From an uncultured Acetatifactor sp. (GTDB lineage Bacteria > Bacillota > Clostridia > Lachnospirales > Lachnospiraceae), in assembly GCA_910583845.1 (NCBI GenBank), contig CAJUAB010000046.1, forward strand, positions 1-12,977: a stretch of DNA of 12,977 nt. The letters are read 5' to 3'. Below, piece by piece: positions 1 to 7,148 of the stretch. Position 1 is the first letter of the stretch. Every line of letters starts with the position of its first letter. Both the position numbers and the translations under genes were made by a program. The notes below the pieces were generated by a model. It had not been told where the DNA came from. It worked only from the letters and a program-made list of their open reading frames with translations, and ran no database searches.

Positions 1-1
1 G

Positions 2-29
2 GAAATGGAGTCCATCAGGACTCCATTTC
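2..29. terminator. Perfect 12-bp hairpin at window edge
   Basis: Arms GAAATGGAGTCC (2-13) and GGACTCCATTTC (18-29) are perfect reverse complements around a 4-nt ATCA loop. On the plus strand a pyrimidine-rich but not T-run stretch follows (TGTCTCTCC). On the minus strand the following bases lie outside the window. It may terminate a gene to the left of the window. The hairpin is seen directly; the terminator role and strand are inferred. Confidence 0.5.
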
Positions 30-84
30 TGTCTCTCCATGTGGCAAACTCGGGTATTAACATGAAAGAAAGTATTTTTCAAGC

Positions 85-111
85 AAAAAAGGGACTTGTT
101 TTACAAGCCCC
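85..111 (-). terminator. Rho-independent terminator of the KTSC-like gene
   Basis: Read on the minus strand, a 9-bp stem with one G-U pair (GGGGCTTGT / ACAAGTCCC, 3-nt loop) is followed at once by six T (plus-strand A's at 85-90). The stem overlaps the last codons and stop of the gene ending at 101, which is common in compact genomes. Confidence 0.8.
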
Positions 112-313
112 CGATCTGCTCCTCATACCGGTTGAGAATAAATGTATTGAAAAACCTGTCTATGGAGCTTGCCTGCTTCATGCGATACCATAGTTCCTCA
201 GGCACCTCCAGGTAACGATACCGCCTGCCATCCTTGTGAAACTGCACCTCCAGTAACATATTCTGGGCACTGTAGCCCATATAGACAATGTGAACGGCCG
301 CCGTTCTGTTCAT
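101..313 (-). CDS. KTSC-like domain small protein
   Basis: A 70-residue protein that is essentially one domain. The middle reads as the KTSC pattern: a beta strand LLEVQFHKDG (about 20-29), an aromatic strand RYRYLEVP (about 31-38), EELWYRM, then a Ser-containing RFFNTFI segment (about 53-59). KTSC domains are short alpha/beta folds, found alone or fused to nucleic-acid enzymes, and their role is poorly defined, so no function is claimed. The ATG at 313 is preceded by a strong GAGGAGGAG ribosome binding site 5-8 nt upstream, which fixes the start. Its own terminator overlaps the stop. It lies downstream of the small XRE gene on the same strand, with a 165-nt gap that holds no clear promoter, so co-transcription is possible. 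Family call is by motif reading only. Confidence 0.7.
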   Translation of the reverse strand: MNRTAAVHIVYMGYSAQNMLLEVQFHKDGRRYRYLEVPEELWYRMKQASSIDRFFNTFILNRYEEQIGGL

Positions 314-478
314 GCGCTCTCCTCCTCATAATGGATTTTCTTTCGCAGCTATCCGTATTTTCCGCGTAAACTGCGCGGAGGCGGCCTTCCTTCTTCACCG
401 GCAAGCCTCTTTCCGTCAGTCATGGTCCGAAATTTCCTATGCATTCCCTGTTCCTTCCAAAGCAAACCGCGTCTGCAC

Positions 479-733
479 CTAATCCACTTCCTGATCTACC
501 TTGCGGAACACGTCATCATCAAAGAAATCTGTCAACGACATTTCCAGGCCACAACATATCTTTGCCACCGTCTCTACCCCCGTATTCCGGGTAATCCCAT
601 ATACAATGTTCTTCATGGTGGAAGGACTCATGCCAGCCAGCGTTGCAAGATGATTCACGGAGATTTGGTGTTTTTTACACAGCCCGTTGATTCTCTTCAC
701 TAACGCTTCCTGAGCCGTCATTCTGTTCTCCAT
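479..733 (-). CDS. Small XRE/HTH_3-type transcriptional regulator
   Basis: An 84-residue, single-domain helix-turn-helix protein. Residues about 7-68 follow the Cro/CI pattern: ALVKRINGLCKKHQIS (helix 1), NHLATLAGMSPSTMKNIVYG (helix-turn-helix, with SPSTMKNI as recognition helix), then TVAKICCGLEMSLTDFF closing the five-helix bundle. The tail is acidic (DDDVFRKVDQEVD). It probably binds DNA as a dimer. Two starts are possible: ATG at 733 with AGGG 6 nt upstream, or ATG at 721 (MTAQEALVKR) with GGAG 6 nt upstream. The longer form is given because the N-terminal residues fit a short helix, but the inner start is equally well served. A perfect 18-bp palindrome lies about 55 nt upstream in the leader and is a candidate autoregulatory operator. 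Confidence 0.88.
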   Translation of the reverse strand: MENRMTAQEALVKRINGLCKKHQISVNHLATLAGMSPSTMKNIVYGITRNTGVETVAKICCGLEMSLTDFFDDDVFRKVDQEVD

Positions 734-788
734 CTATAACCCTACAATTTGCCCTGATCAGAATTGTATAAAATACTATTGAGGTATG

Positions 789-806
789 TAGCCCGTATAC
801 GGGCTA
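789..806. promoter_or_regulatory. 18-bp perfect palindrome, candidate operator of the small XRE gene
   Basis: TAGCCCGTATACGGGCTA is its own reverse complement. It abuts a perfect minus-strand TATAAT (plus ATTATA, 806-811) that would drive transcription toward the XRE gene, so it would cover the transcription start. No convincing -35 lies 17 nt upstream of that -10. The palindrome is direct observation; the operator role is inferred from its position between the promoter and the gene of a DNA-binding protein. Confidence 0.55.
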
Positions 807-867
807 TTATAGGGTCCATGGAAAATATATTACCTGTTTCTATTCAATTTACAATAGATAAATTTCT

Positions 868-2790
868 TTATATACTGTTCTCCTTTATACTGCCGCTGCG
901 ATAGGCCTCCAGCAGCATACGCAGATCCTCAATCATCTCCTGTAGCGCTTTCCCGTTGTCCGTGTCGGAAATATTCGCCCGGCTTTGCAGCCTCTCCACC
1001 ACATGGATCTCCGGAGTCTGGCCGGGTATTCCCGGAACAAAGGGCTTATGTTCCGCCAGGCTCAGGCCATGGGAATCATAGATCAGCGTGTAACCGGCAA
1101 TCCCCGTGGCTCTCTGATATGCCTTGGAGATTCCCCCGTCAATCACAAACAGCTTGCCGTCCGCCTTCACCGGGCTCTCCCCGTCCTTGATCTTCACCGG
1201 CACATGCCCGTTGATAATATGCCCTCTGTCTTCATCCATGGAAAAATGCCGCAGAATCATGCGGCAGACCGCCGGTTTCTCCGAAAAAGCATAGTAATAG
1301 TTGTAATTTTCCTTACATAATTCCGGATCGTCAATAAAGTACTGTTCAAAAAAAGCCATTTTGTCTTTCCCATAGAGAGGGGACCGGGAACCGCACCACA
1401 AAAACCACATAAAGTCTTTGGCATACGTATCGTCCCCGGAAAAATACGCCCGGTTCACCAACACATTGATCTCGTCCAGCAGCGCCCGGCCGCGGCAGCT
1501 TTTCCCCTCTATCTCCACGCTTTCAAAACCGCCGTTTTCATCCATGGGGATACAGCCGTGGAACAGCAGATTGCCATTGCAGACCTGATACATGGAACCC
1601 TTGGACAACAGGAAACGAATATGCCGCCGCAGTTTCTCACTGTGCCGGAAGGAGTTGGTCAGTATCGTCATGAGCTCTTCCTCCGACTCCGACAGACGTG
1701 TGGGATCATCCGGGTCCACCGTGGGAAAACTGCCGTCCCGGAGACGGTAGATCCTCCCGCCGATCTCCACCCTCTGCCTTCGGAAGTCCACCCTGGAAAA
1801 AAGATCCCTCTCCTCCATCCGCCATTCCGGATGGGCCTGCATCAGCTGGGATTCCAGCTTCAGCTGAATCACCGCAATCGCCTTGTGCATCTGGGCGGCC
1901 AGCTGCCCGTCGATGGGATCATAGATATTGTCATCATAAGTATGGGGGGCATACAGCGCGCAGGGATCGCTCCCGTATACCTCCCCGGCGAACACGGCAA
2001 GGGCCCGCATATTCAGCCCGTAGCCATCCTCCAGCAGATCAAAATTATTGTATTTGATGGAAATCCTGATTACATTGGCGATCAGCGCCCTGTTGCCGGA
2101 TACCGCCCCGATCCAGGAGATGTCATGGTTGCCCCACTGAATATCCACATCATGCATATCCATCAGTTCGTCCAGAATGATATCCGGCCTGGGCCCCCGG
2201 TCAAAAATATCCCCGATAATATGCAGCCTGTCAATGGCCAGCGCCTGAATCAGCTGGCACAGAGAGACAATGAATGTCTCCGCGATCCCCGTATCAATTA
2301 TAGAGGCAATTATATTATCATAATAGTAGTCCTTATTCACATCCTCGGCCACATTGAGCAGTTCATCCACTATGTAGCACAGTTCCCGGGGAATCCGTTT
2401 CCGTACCCGGGAGCGGGTGTATTTGGCGGAGATAGCCTCACAGACCAGAATCAGCCGGTAGATTGTCAGCCTGCTCCACTCGTCGCTCAGTTCCCCCTCC
2501 TCCCGAAGCCGCTTGATTTCCCGCTCCGGATAATAGATCAGGCTGGCCAGGGCCTCCCGTTTGGAAGCTGACACGGCTTTCCCCAGCATCAGGTCAATCT
2601 TGTTCTTGATCATACCGGACGCGCTTTTCAGCATATGCAGAAAAGCCTCGTATTCCCCGTGAAGATCGCTGAAAAAATATTCCGTCCCCTTGGGCAGGCT
2701 TCTGATTGCCGAGAGATTGATAATCTCGCTGGCCGCGCTCTCTATTGAAGGAAACTTTTCCGCCAGCAGCCGTAAATATTTTTGATCCAT
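868..2790 (-). CDS. fbp: Fructose-1,6-bisphosphatase, class III
   Basis: Hydrolyses fructose 1,6-bisphosphate to fructose 6-phosphate in gluconeogenesis, in the cytosol. The class III enzyme is the Firmicutes type, unrelated to class I FBPase, with a metallophosphoesterase core. Visible metal-site motifs in order are SDLHGE (about 41-46), GDIFDRGP (about 193-200) and GNHD (about 220-223), the D-x-H / GDxxDRG / GNHD signature. Further C-terminal, NGHVPVK and FVIDGG supply the later His/Asp ligands. Length (640 aa) matches the family (about 640-670). ATG at 2796 is in frame, but its AAAGGAA lies only about 1 nt away; the ATG at 2790 has 7-nt spacing and is preferred. It is monocistronic with its own strong promoter at 2850-2878. 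No clear T-run hairpin follows the stop. Confidence 0.97.
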   Translation of the reverse strand: MDQKYLRLLAEKFPSIESAASEIINLSAIRSLPKGTEYFFSDLHGEYEAFLHMLKSASGMIKNKIDLMLGKAVSASKREALASLIYYPEREIKRLREEGELSDEWSRLTIYRLILVCEAISAKYTRSRVRKRIPRELCYIVDELLNVAEDVNKDYYYDNIIASIIDTGIAETFIVSLCQLIQALAIDRLHIIGDIFDRGPRPDIILDELMDMHDVDIQWGNHDISWIGAVSGNRALIANVIRISIKYNNFDLLEDGYGLNMRALAVFAGEVYGSDPCALYAPHTYDDNIYDPIDGQLAAQMHKAIAVIQLKLESQLMQAHPEWRMEERDLFSRVDFRRQRVEIGGRIYRLRDGSFPTVDPDDPTRLSESEEELMTILTNSFRHSEKLRRHIRFLLSKGSMYQVCNGNLLFHGCIPMDENGGFESVEIEGKSCRGRALLDEINVLVNRAYFSGDDTYAKDFMWFLWCGSRSPLYGKDKMAFFEQYFIDDPELCKENYNYYYAFSEKPAVCRMILRHFSMDEDRGHIINGHVPVKIKDGESPVKADGKLFVIDGGISKAYQRATGIAGYTLIYDSHGLSLAEHKPFVPGIPGQTPEIHVVERLQSRANISDTDNGKALQEMIEDLRMLLEAYRSGSIKENSI

Positions 2791-2849
2791 AACCATTTCC
2801 TTTCTGTTTTGAAAGGCCGCAGGAGCCGGACAAAACTCTGTTTTTCTGT

Positions 2850-2878
2850 ATTATACATGATATCCGGGACCGTTTCAA
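2850..2878 (-). promoter_or_regulatory. Sigma-A promoter of fbp
   Basis: Read on the minus strand: TTGAAA (plus 2873-2878), a 17-nt spacer, and TATAAT (plus 2850-2855) preceded by TG at the extended -10 position (ATGTATAAT). Spacing and both hexamers fit a housekeeping promoter, giving a leader of about 50 nt before the fbp start. Confidence 0.8.
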
Positions 2879-2935
2879 GGAGCATAGCGAAAAGCCGCGT
2901 AAACAGCGTTCCCCCGTGCTGCGCAGATTCGGCGC

Positions 2936-2980
2936 AAACAAAAAGGACGCTCTGTGTAAACGATCGTCCCAAGAGCGTCC
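2936..2980 (-). terminator. Terminator of the FliD-C-like protein gene
   Basis: On the minus strand a perfect 9-bp stem (GGACGCTCT / AGAGCGTCC; plus 2972-2980 and 2945-2953) with an 18-nt loop is followed by TTTTTGTTT. It lies about 57 nt after the stop of the gene ending at 3037 and separates it from the fbp promoter. Confidence 0.8.
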
Positions 2981-3036
2981 CTCCTATATGATTTTCCCGC
3001 GCGTTCTCTCACGGTGATTCTACCGGTTCAAAACTG

Positions 3037-3705
3037 TCAGCCCCAGAAGCTGTACCTGCCGCCCATGGCCGCCAGCAGATTGCCGTTGGAGCCGTACTGG
3101 CTGGTGAGACTTTCCGCGCCTGCCCTGGCATTGTCAGAGACTCTTCCCGCCAGGAAGGATATCCTGGAGGTGAAATCGCCGGAGCTTCCCAGCACTTTCT
3201 CCAGTGTGTCCACATCCGCCGCTTTCAGCTTTTCGGAGTCCACAGTCATCTTTCCGTCCTTGGAGAGGCTGATGCCGATACTTGCCAGAGCCTCGCTGTG
3301 TCCGCCCGCGGTCTCCCGCAGCATCTGGGCATAATAATCGTTGAGAGATCCGGGAGTGGTCTGCAGAATTTTCAGCGCGTTATTATACTCCTGCGCCAGA
3401 GCCTGCGCCTCCTTGCAGAGTTCCTCCGTACTCTTGCTCTCCCGGGCTTTCTCATAAACAGAGTTTTCCCCCTTGGCCGCCAGGCTGTCGGCTCTCTTTT
3501 GCAGCTGCTCCGCGCTTTTCTCCAGCTTGTCGTAGTTGCTTTTCCGGCTCGTTCCTGCGGCTGCGACGTCCCGGCCCTTGTTCAGGGCTTTCACCAGATG
3601 ATCATTGGAAGCCGTGTTATTCAGGTGGCTCAGAAGCGAACTGCTGTTGATGGGCAGACCTGTCTGCCTCGCCTTTTCATTTAACATTTGGGTAGTGATT
3701 CTCAT
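3037..3705 (-). CDS. Orphan protein with FliD C-terminal-like motif
   Basis: A 222-residue protein without signal peptide or membrane segment. The N-terminus (MRITTQMLNEKARQTG) looks like the short amphipathic start seen in flagellar filament, hook and cap proteins. Residues about 50-110 are charged and helical, likely coiled coil (KLEKSAEQLQKRADSL). The C-terminal part reads ALASIGISLSKDGKMTVDSEKL (about 137-158), close to the FliD C-terminal pattern LxxIGIxxxxDGxLxxDxxKL, and the protein ends in an aromatic FWG. ATG at 3705 is chosen because GGAG lies 6 nt upstream; an in-frame ATG at 3795 would add 30 basic residues with no ribosome binding site. True FliD is over twice as long, so this is at most a cap-like relative. 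No flagellar genes are nearby. Function is unknown. Confidence 0.75.
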   Translation of the reverse strand: MRITTQMLNEKARQTGLPINSSSLLSHLNNTASNDHLVKALNKGRDVAAAGTSRKSNYDKLEKSAEQLQKRADSLAAKGENSVYEKARESKSTEELCKEAQALAQEYNNALKILQTTPGSLNDYYAQMLRETAGGHSEALASIGISLSKDGKMTVDSEKLKAADVDTLEKVLGSSGDFTSRISFLAGRVSDNARAGAESLTSQYGSNGNLLAAMGGRYSFWG

Positions 3706-3900
3706 AGGTTCTCCTTTCTGCATAGCATAAATCCTCAGCGATTGCGAAACCCTGTTTCTTTGTTTCCCCAGCGCAGAGCGGAAACACCTCCGCAATCACT
3801 TACTATATCGGGAAAAGCAGATCAGGCTTAACCTGTTTTGCACCAACCGCCCATGGGACTGCACAAATCTCCCACAGACTTCTCTGCATCTGTCTTTGAA

Positions 3901-4842
3901 TCATTCCTCCAGAAAGCTCGTCTGATTATCCTTCATAGACCTGACCGCCCGGTCCGTAACTTTGTCCTCCGGGCCGATCTCCCCGCAAAGAAGCGGCGAA
4001 TCCACCCGGCATCTCCCGGCATTCTCCGCCGCCTTTTCATGGCTGAAATTGGCGTAGCAATATTTACAGCCATTCAAGCAGGTATTATATGCACCCAAAT
4101 CCACGCTCTCCAGACAGCCGCACTCCTTCCGCTGGTTTCGGTCCTTTCCCCCGGTCAGCCTGCATCCTGTAAGCCTTTCGATCAGTTTTCTGTCCACACA
4201 GCTCCCATGCCCGATGGCCTGGTCCAGAAACTCCGCCTGTTCCGCGCAGCTCTCGATCCGCAGACCATGCCTTTCCGCAATCCGGGCCATTTCTCCTGAC
4301 AGCCACAGCATGTCGTCCCGGCCTGTCTCCCGGATGGAACATGCCGCCGCGCTGCGCCGGATTTTCGCGTACATATCCACAAAGCTGATCACCACCTTCC
4401 CGGTGTACGCCGCCAGTCGGTCGGCAATTTCCCCGAAGGCTTTCAGATGATACTCCGCCGTATATTTTTCATTCAGAAAGATGGGGTCATACCGCCATAT
4501 GACCCGTTCCCTTCCGATTTTTTCCGACAGTTCCTGAAAGGCGGGAATCAGTATCCGCCTTTTGTCCGGGAGATTGGGCTCTATGTCCCGGCCATACCCT
4601 GTGAGGGTGAACTGAAAATAATAACTATACGCCCTCAGTTTCATCAGATGCGGCGTCAGACCCGCCGGGTTCTTGGTCCAGAACACGATGCAGTCCACCA
4701 CCCGGGGGGATAAGTCGATTCTGCTGACCTGATGAGGATTCATGGGACTCCGCACACAGCATGTTCCTTCCTCAATTCTGCGCAGAAACCACTGTGCATA
4801 ATAGTTCGGGATGTCCGTCCTTCTGCTCGCGCTCAGAATCAT
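3901..4842 (-). CDS. DUF1848 family radical-SAM-like Fe-S protein
   Basis: A 313-residue protein of the DUF1848 family. Hallmarks seen are the N-terminal ILSASRRTDIP (2-12), VFWTKNP (53-59), VIWRYDPI (114-121) and the C-terminal GAYNTCLNGCKYCYAN (250-265). The last supplies C-x3-C-x2-C (C255, C259, C262), the [4Fe-4S]/SAM-binding triad of radical SAM enzymes, but at the C-terminus instead of near the N-terminus; C241 and C243 lie just before it. The family is distantly compared to spore photoproduct lyase, but its substrate is not established. Start ATG at 4842 has AGGAAGGAG 7-8 nt upstream. It follows the exporter gene by 89 nt on the same strand with no clear terminator between, so read-through is possible. 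A 7-bp hairpin overlaps the start codon. Confidence 0.88.
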   Translation of the reverse strand: MILSASRRTDIPNYYAQWFLRRIEEGTCCVRSPMNPHQVSRIDLSPRVVDCIVFWTKNPAGLTPHLMKLRAYSYYFQFTLTGYGRDIEPNLPDKRRILIPAFQELSEKIGRERVIWRYDPIFLNEKYTAEYHLKAFGEIADRLAAYTGKVVISFVDMYAKIRRSAAACSIRETGRDDMLWLSGEMARIAERHGLRIESCAEQAEFLDQAIGHGSCVDRKLIERLTGCRLTGGKDRNQRKECGCLESVDLGAYNTCLNGCKYCYANFSHEKAAENAGRCRVDSPLLCGEIGPEDKVTDRAVRSMKDNQTSFLEE

Positions 4843-4852
4843 GGCTGATTCT
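4835..4852 (-). promoter_or_regulatory. Hairpin spanning the DUF1848 start codon
   Basis: AGAATCA (4835-4841) and TGATTCT (4846-4852) are perfect inverted repeats with a 4-nt loop. In the mRNA the ATG and the sequence just after the ribosome binding site fall inside the stem-loop, so it could dampen initiation. The stem is short and AT-rich, so a regulatory role is only a possibility. Confidence 0.3.
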
Positions 4853-4931
4853 CCTTCCTGATCCTTTTTTTCCTGAATTCCATAGCCGGTTACGAAACTC
4901 TTTCCGCAGCCGCCTACACTAATATACCATC

Positions 4932-6206
4932 TCAGGACGGACTTTGCATCTCCTTTCTTTTCTCCCCCGGAAGCTCTCTGAACAGCCTCCTGGCGCTCAG
5001 AGCAATGCCCAGTGACACCACCCCCGCGGACAATATCACCGCGAACTCCCGCCCCGGGCAGATCTCAAACAGTGCGCCATACAGGGCATTCCCCAGAGGC
5101 TGGGCACACATGGCCACAGTGAGCATGAGAGCAATCACCTTTCCCACCAGGTTCTGGGGCGTCTGCACCTGAACAAAGGACATGACCTGCACGGAAAATA
5201 CGGTGGAAAATACCATGATCAGAAAACAACACACCGCCATAACCATATAGATGACCATTGCCGACGAGGAGAGTATTCCCGCGATTCCCATGGGAAACGC
5301 GCAGGAGGCGCTCACTATGAGAAGGACTCCCGATGCTTTTAAATTCAGTTTCCCGGCGAAGAGTCCTGCGCCAATGCCGCCGGAAAGTCCCCCCGCCGCC
5401 AGAGCTCCCTGGGCAAAGCCATACAGTCTGTTGGCCAGGCCTTCCTCCAGTTTCAGCACCTCCGTGACCATATAGGGAAGTCCTACAATAATCATGGCGG
5501 ACAGAAACAGATTGATTCCGCAGAGCACCAGCAGAATCTTCCAGATCAAAGGTTGATCCCTCCGCATAAACCGAAGACTCTCCGCGAAATCCCCTTTTAC
5601 CGTCTTCCATATGCCGCGGACAGAATCCTGCCTCACAGAGGGCATTTTAATGAAAAGTTCCATCACCGCCGACAGAAAAAAACAGGCACTACAGACCCAC
5701 AGTACGGGCTTGAGCCCACAGGCACTGTAAAGGACACCTCCCAGGACCGGTCCCAGCAGAGAGGCAAAAGAGCTGATGGTCTGAATGACGGAATTGGCCT
5801 CCATAAACCTATCCGGGTTTATCAGCGCGGGGATACTGGCCTGTACAGCGGGTTGATACGCCCCTGCGATGCCATACAGAAGCATCAGAGTAACCGCCAT
5901 CAGCAGGACCAGATTTCCTCCGCCCATCAGCAGGGAAAAGGCCGTGATGACTGCCGCCGTGAAAAAGTCCAGCGCCACCATGATATTCCGCTTGTTCACC
6001 CGGTCCGCCACAATGCCGCCTATGGGCGAAAGCAGGATGGCCGGAAGAAACGCGCAGGCCGTCACTGCCCCATACAGCGCGGAGGACCCCGTCCGGTTCA
6101 GCAGATACAGGGGCAGCGCGAACCGCACCGTGGCATTGCCAAACAGTGAAACAATCTGTCCAAGAACCACCAATGTAAAATCCTTTGAAAATAATTTCCT
6201 CTCCAC
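4932..6206 (-). CDS. MFS efflux transporter (drug exporter type)
   Basis: A 424-residue membrane protein with about 12 hydrophobic segments and the MFS motif A variant GGIVADRVNKRN (63-74) in the loop between segments 2 and 3. The opening FTLVVLGQIVSLFGNATVRFALPLYL is typical of the MFS_3/EntS-like and macrolide-type exporter branch. Such proteins expel small toxic compounds by proton antiport across the cytoplasmic membrane; the substrate cannot be read from sequence. The start is GTG at 6206, with GGAGGT at spacing 7 (plus 6214-6219). An upstream ATG inside the ribosome binding region is in another frame. It is transcribed downstream of tetR from its own promoter, whose -10 abuts a perfect 14-bp inverted repeat sharing its core with sites in the tetR promoter, so control by that TetR is strongly suggested. 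Confidence 0.92.
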   Translation of the reverse strand: MERKLFSKDFTLVVLGQIVSLFGNATVRFALPLYLLNRTGSSALYGAVTACAFLPAILLSPIGGIVADRVNKRNIMVALDFFTAAVITAFSLLMGGGNLVLLMAVTLMLLYGIAGAYQPAVQASIPALINPDRFMEANSVIQTISSFASLLGPVLGGVLYSACGLKPVLWVCSACFFLSAVMELFIKMPSVRQDSVRGIWKTVKGDFAESLRFMRRDQPLIWKILLVLCGINLFLSAMIIVGLPYMVTEVLKLEEGLANRLYGFAQGALAAGGLSGGIGAGLFAGKLNLKASGVLLIVSASCAFPMGIAGILSSSAMVIYMVMAVCCFLIMVFSTVFSVQVMSFVQVQTPQNLVGKVIALMLTVAMCAQPLGNALYGALFEICPGREFAVILSAGVVSLGIALSARRLFRELPGEKRKEMQSPS

Positions 6207-6209
6207 TTC

Positions 6210-6302
6210 TCATACCTCCATTTCCTTGATTGCGTTTGTAAATATATATCGTGTCAGGCCTGGCACCGCCAGAAACAGCGCCGCCTGAAACATGTGAGAC
6301 AT
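6210..6302 (-). CDS. Possible 30-codon leader ORF before the MFS gene
   Basis: In the roughly 160-nt leader of the exporter mRNA, an ATG at 6302 opens a 30-codon frame with a hydrophobic centre (FQAALFLAVPGL). It ends at TGA 6210-6212, leaving 3 nt before the GTG of the exporter. The last codons overlap the exporter's GGAGGT. This geometry would allow translational coupling or leader-peptide control. There is no good ribosome binding site (only GGGG close to the ATG), so it may equally be chance. Confidence 0.25.
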   Translation of the reverse strand: MSHMFQAALFLAVPGLTRYIFTNAIKEMEV

Positions 6303-6371
6303 GGCCCCGGCAATGTCCTTTGGCCGGCCGACAGACAGATTTGGTATGAAACACACTCTTGATCTGTCCGC

Positions 6372-6377
6372 ATCATA
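6372..6377 (-). promoter_or_regulatory. Extended -10 of the MFS gene promoter
   Basis: On the minus strand TGGTATGAT gives TG-n-TATGAT, an extended -10 with five of six consensus bases. The -35 position (about 6395-6400) is weak, as is usual with an extended -10, and lies inside the operator. The predicted start at about 6365 gives a leader of about 160 nt. Confidence 0.55.
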
Positions 6378-6410
6378 CCATATACATACCGCATGACGGT
6401 ATGTATATGG
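6378..6410. promoter_or_regulatory. TetR operator at the MFS promoter (14-bp inverted repeat)
   Basis: Perfect arms CCATATACATACCG (6378-6391) and CGGTATGTATATGG (6397-6410) flank a 5-nt spacer. The inner ACATACC/GGTATGT halves are the same as in the site in front of tetR (7128-7146). It directly adjoins the -10 and covers the -35 region, where a bound repressor would block RNA polymerase. No T-run follows on the minus strand, which argues against a terminator. Confidence 0.8.
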
Positions 6411-6444
6411 TTTTAAAAGAATCTGCTCTGTTGAAGAGCAGATT
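6411..6444 (-). terminator. Terminator of tetR
   Basis: Perfect 10-bp stem (AATCTGCTCT / AGAGCAGATT, plus 6420-6429 and 6435-6444) with a 5-nt loop. On the minus strand it is followed by CTTTT. It lies 14 nt after the tetR stop and just before the exporter operator, so tetR and the exporter are largely separate transcripts. The T-run is short, so some read-through is likely. Confidence 0.7.
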
Positions 6445-6457
6445 TGAAACCACAAAA

Positions 6458-7111
6458 TCACCTGTTTTTTTGGTAAGTAACCGCCAGTTCCCGCATTCTT
6501 TCCATTATCTCATCATCCACAATGTCAAGGCCAAAGCCTGCCATCATCTGTCGGAATACGCTGATTTTTCCACAGGTCCGGTCCACGGAATCCCCGAAAA
6601 TCATGGGATTCATCCATATATTTGCAACCAGAATAATCAGTTCCGCCAATTCTCTGGGATGATCCGCAGAGATGGAGCCGTCTGCGATTCCCTCTTCAAT
6701 AATGGGCTGGATATAGTCCGGAGCCGCCACGGCCATCGTCTCCTTGAAAAGGCTGTAAAGCAATCTGGGGTTGTTACCCAGGTCAGGAGCTGTGGTAAAT
6801 ACGTCCTCCTGCACCGGTCTGGCTACGGATTCCTTAAAAATCGCTTTCAGCTTCTCCTTACCGCTTATACCCGAACGGTCGCGTATCAGTCCCAACATTC
6901 TGTTGGACTCCTCCGTCATTCTGTCCATAACCGCGATTAAAATTTCTTCCTTGGAGCGAAAATGGTGATAGATCGCCCCCTTGCTCAGACCTCCCAGGTT
7001 ATCAATGATATCCTGGATGGAGGTATATTCATAGCCCTTTTCCATGAACAGGCGACCGGCCACATCCAAGATCAGGCTGACCGTCTCCTCCGGGTGTTTG
7101 TTCCTTGCCAT
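6458..7111 (-). CDS. TetR/AcrR family repressor of the MFS exporter
   Basis: A 217-residue regulator. The N-terminal TetR_N domain (about 9-58) is clear: ILDVAGRLFMEKGYEYTSIQDI, then the recognition part GLSKGAIYHHFRSKEEIL (41-58). The C-terminal helical domain (60-217) should bind a small ligand and dimerise; as usual it is not diagnostic. ATG at 7111 has GGGGGA about 8 nt upstream. Just upstream lies a promoter with one inverted repeat in its spacer and another over the transcription start; the same core occurs at the promoter of the exporter downstream. Together these predict an autoregulated repressor released by an exporter substrate. The circuit is inferred from site placement; the inducer is unknown. 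Confidence 0.93.
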   Translation of the reverse strand: MARNKHPEETVSLILDVAGRLFMEKGYEYTSIQDIIDNLGGLSKGAIYHHFRSKEEILIAVMDRMTEESNRMLGLIRDRSGISGKEKLKAIFKESVARPVQEDVFTTAPDLGNNPRLLYSLFKETMAVAAPDYIQPIIEEGIADGSISADHPRELAELIILVANIWMNPMIFGDSVDRTCGKISVFRQMMAGFGLDIVDDEIMERMRELAVTYQKNR

Positions 7112-7127
7112 TGTGTATTCCCCCGTT

Positions 7128-7146
7128 TACATACCTTCGGTATGTA
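7128..7146. promoter_or_regulatory. TetR operator O1 in the tetR promoter
   Basis: TACATACCTTCGGTATGTA has perfect 8-bp arms around a 3-nt spacer. It sits just downstream of the tetR -10, over the likely transcription start. Its ACATACC/GGTATGT halves recur at the exporter promoter (6378-6410), there with a 7-nt centre. Confidence 0.8.
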
Positions 7147-7148
7147 TA

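Noticed and set aside
1558..2571. 337-codon plus-strand open frame
   Set aside because: It lies antisense within fbp, has no ribosome binding site, and its product is a Pro/Gln/Ile-rich shadow of the true gene.
5553..6149. 198-codon plus-strand open frame
   Set aside because: Antisense to the MFS gene; the translation is Arg/Gln/His-rich with no recognisable fold or start signal.
5809..6354. 181-codon minus-strand frame overlapping the MFS start
   Set aside because: It is the shifted frame of the exporter; the translation is Gly/His-rich and the membrane pattern appears only in the GTG-started frame.
6378..6410. 14-bp inverted repeat read as a terminator
   Set aside because: No T-run follows on the minus strand and a proper tetR terminator lies just before it; repeat of its core in the tetR promoter favours an operator.
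6359..6940. 193-codon plus-strand open frame
   Set aside because: Antisense to tetR and through the operator and terminator; no start signal.
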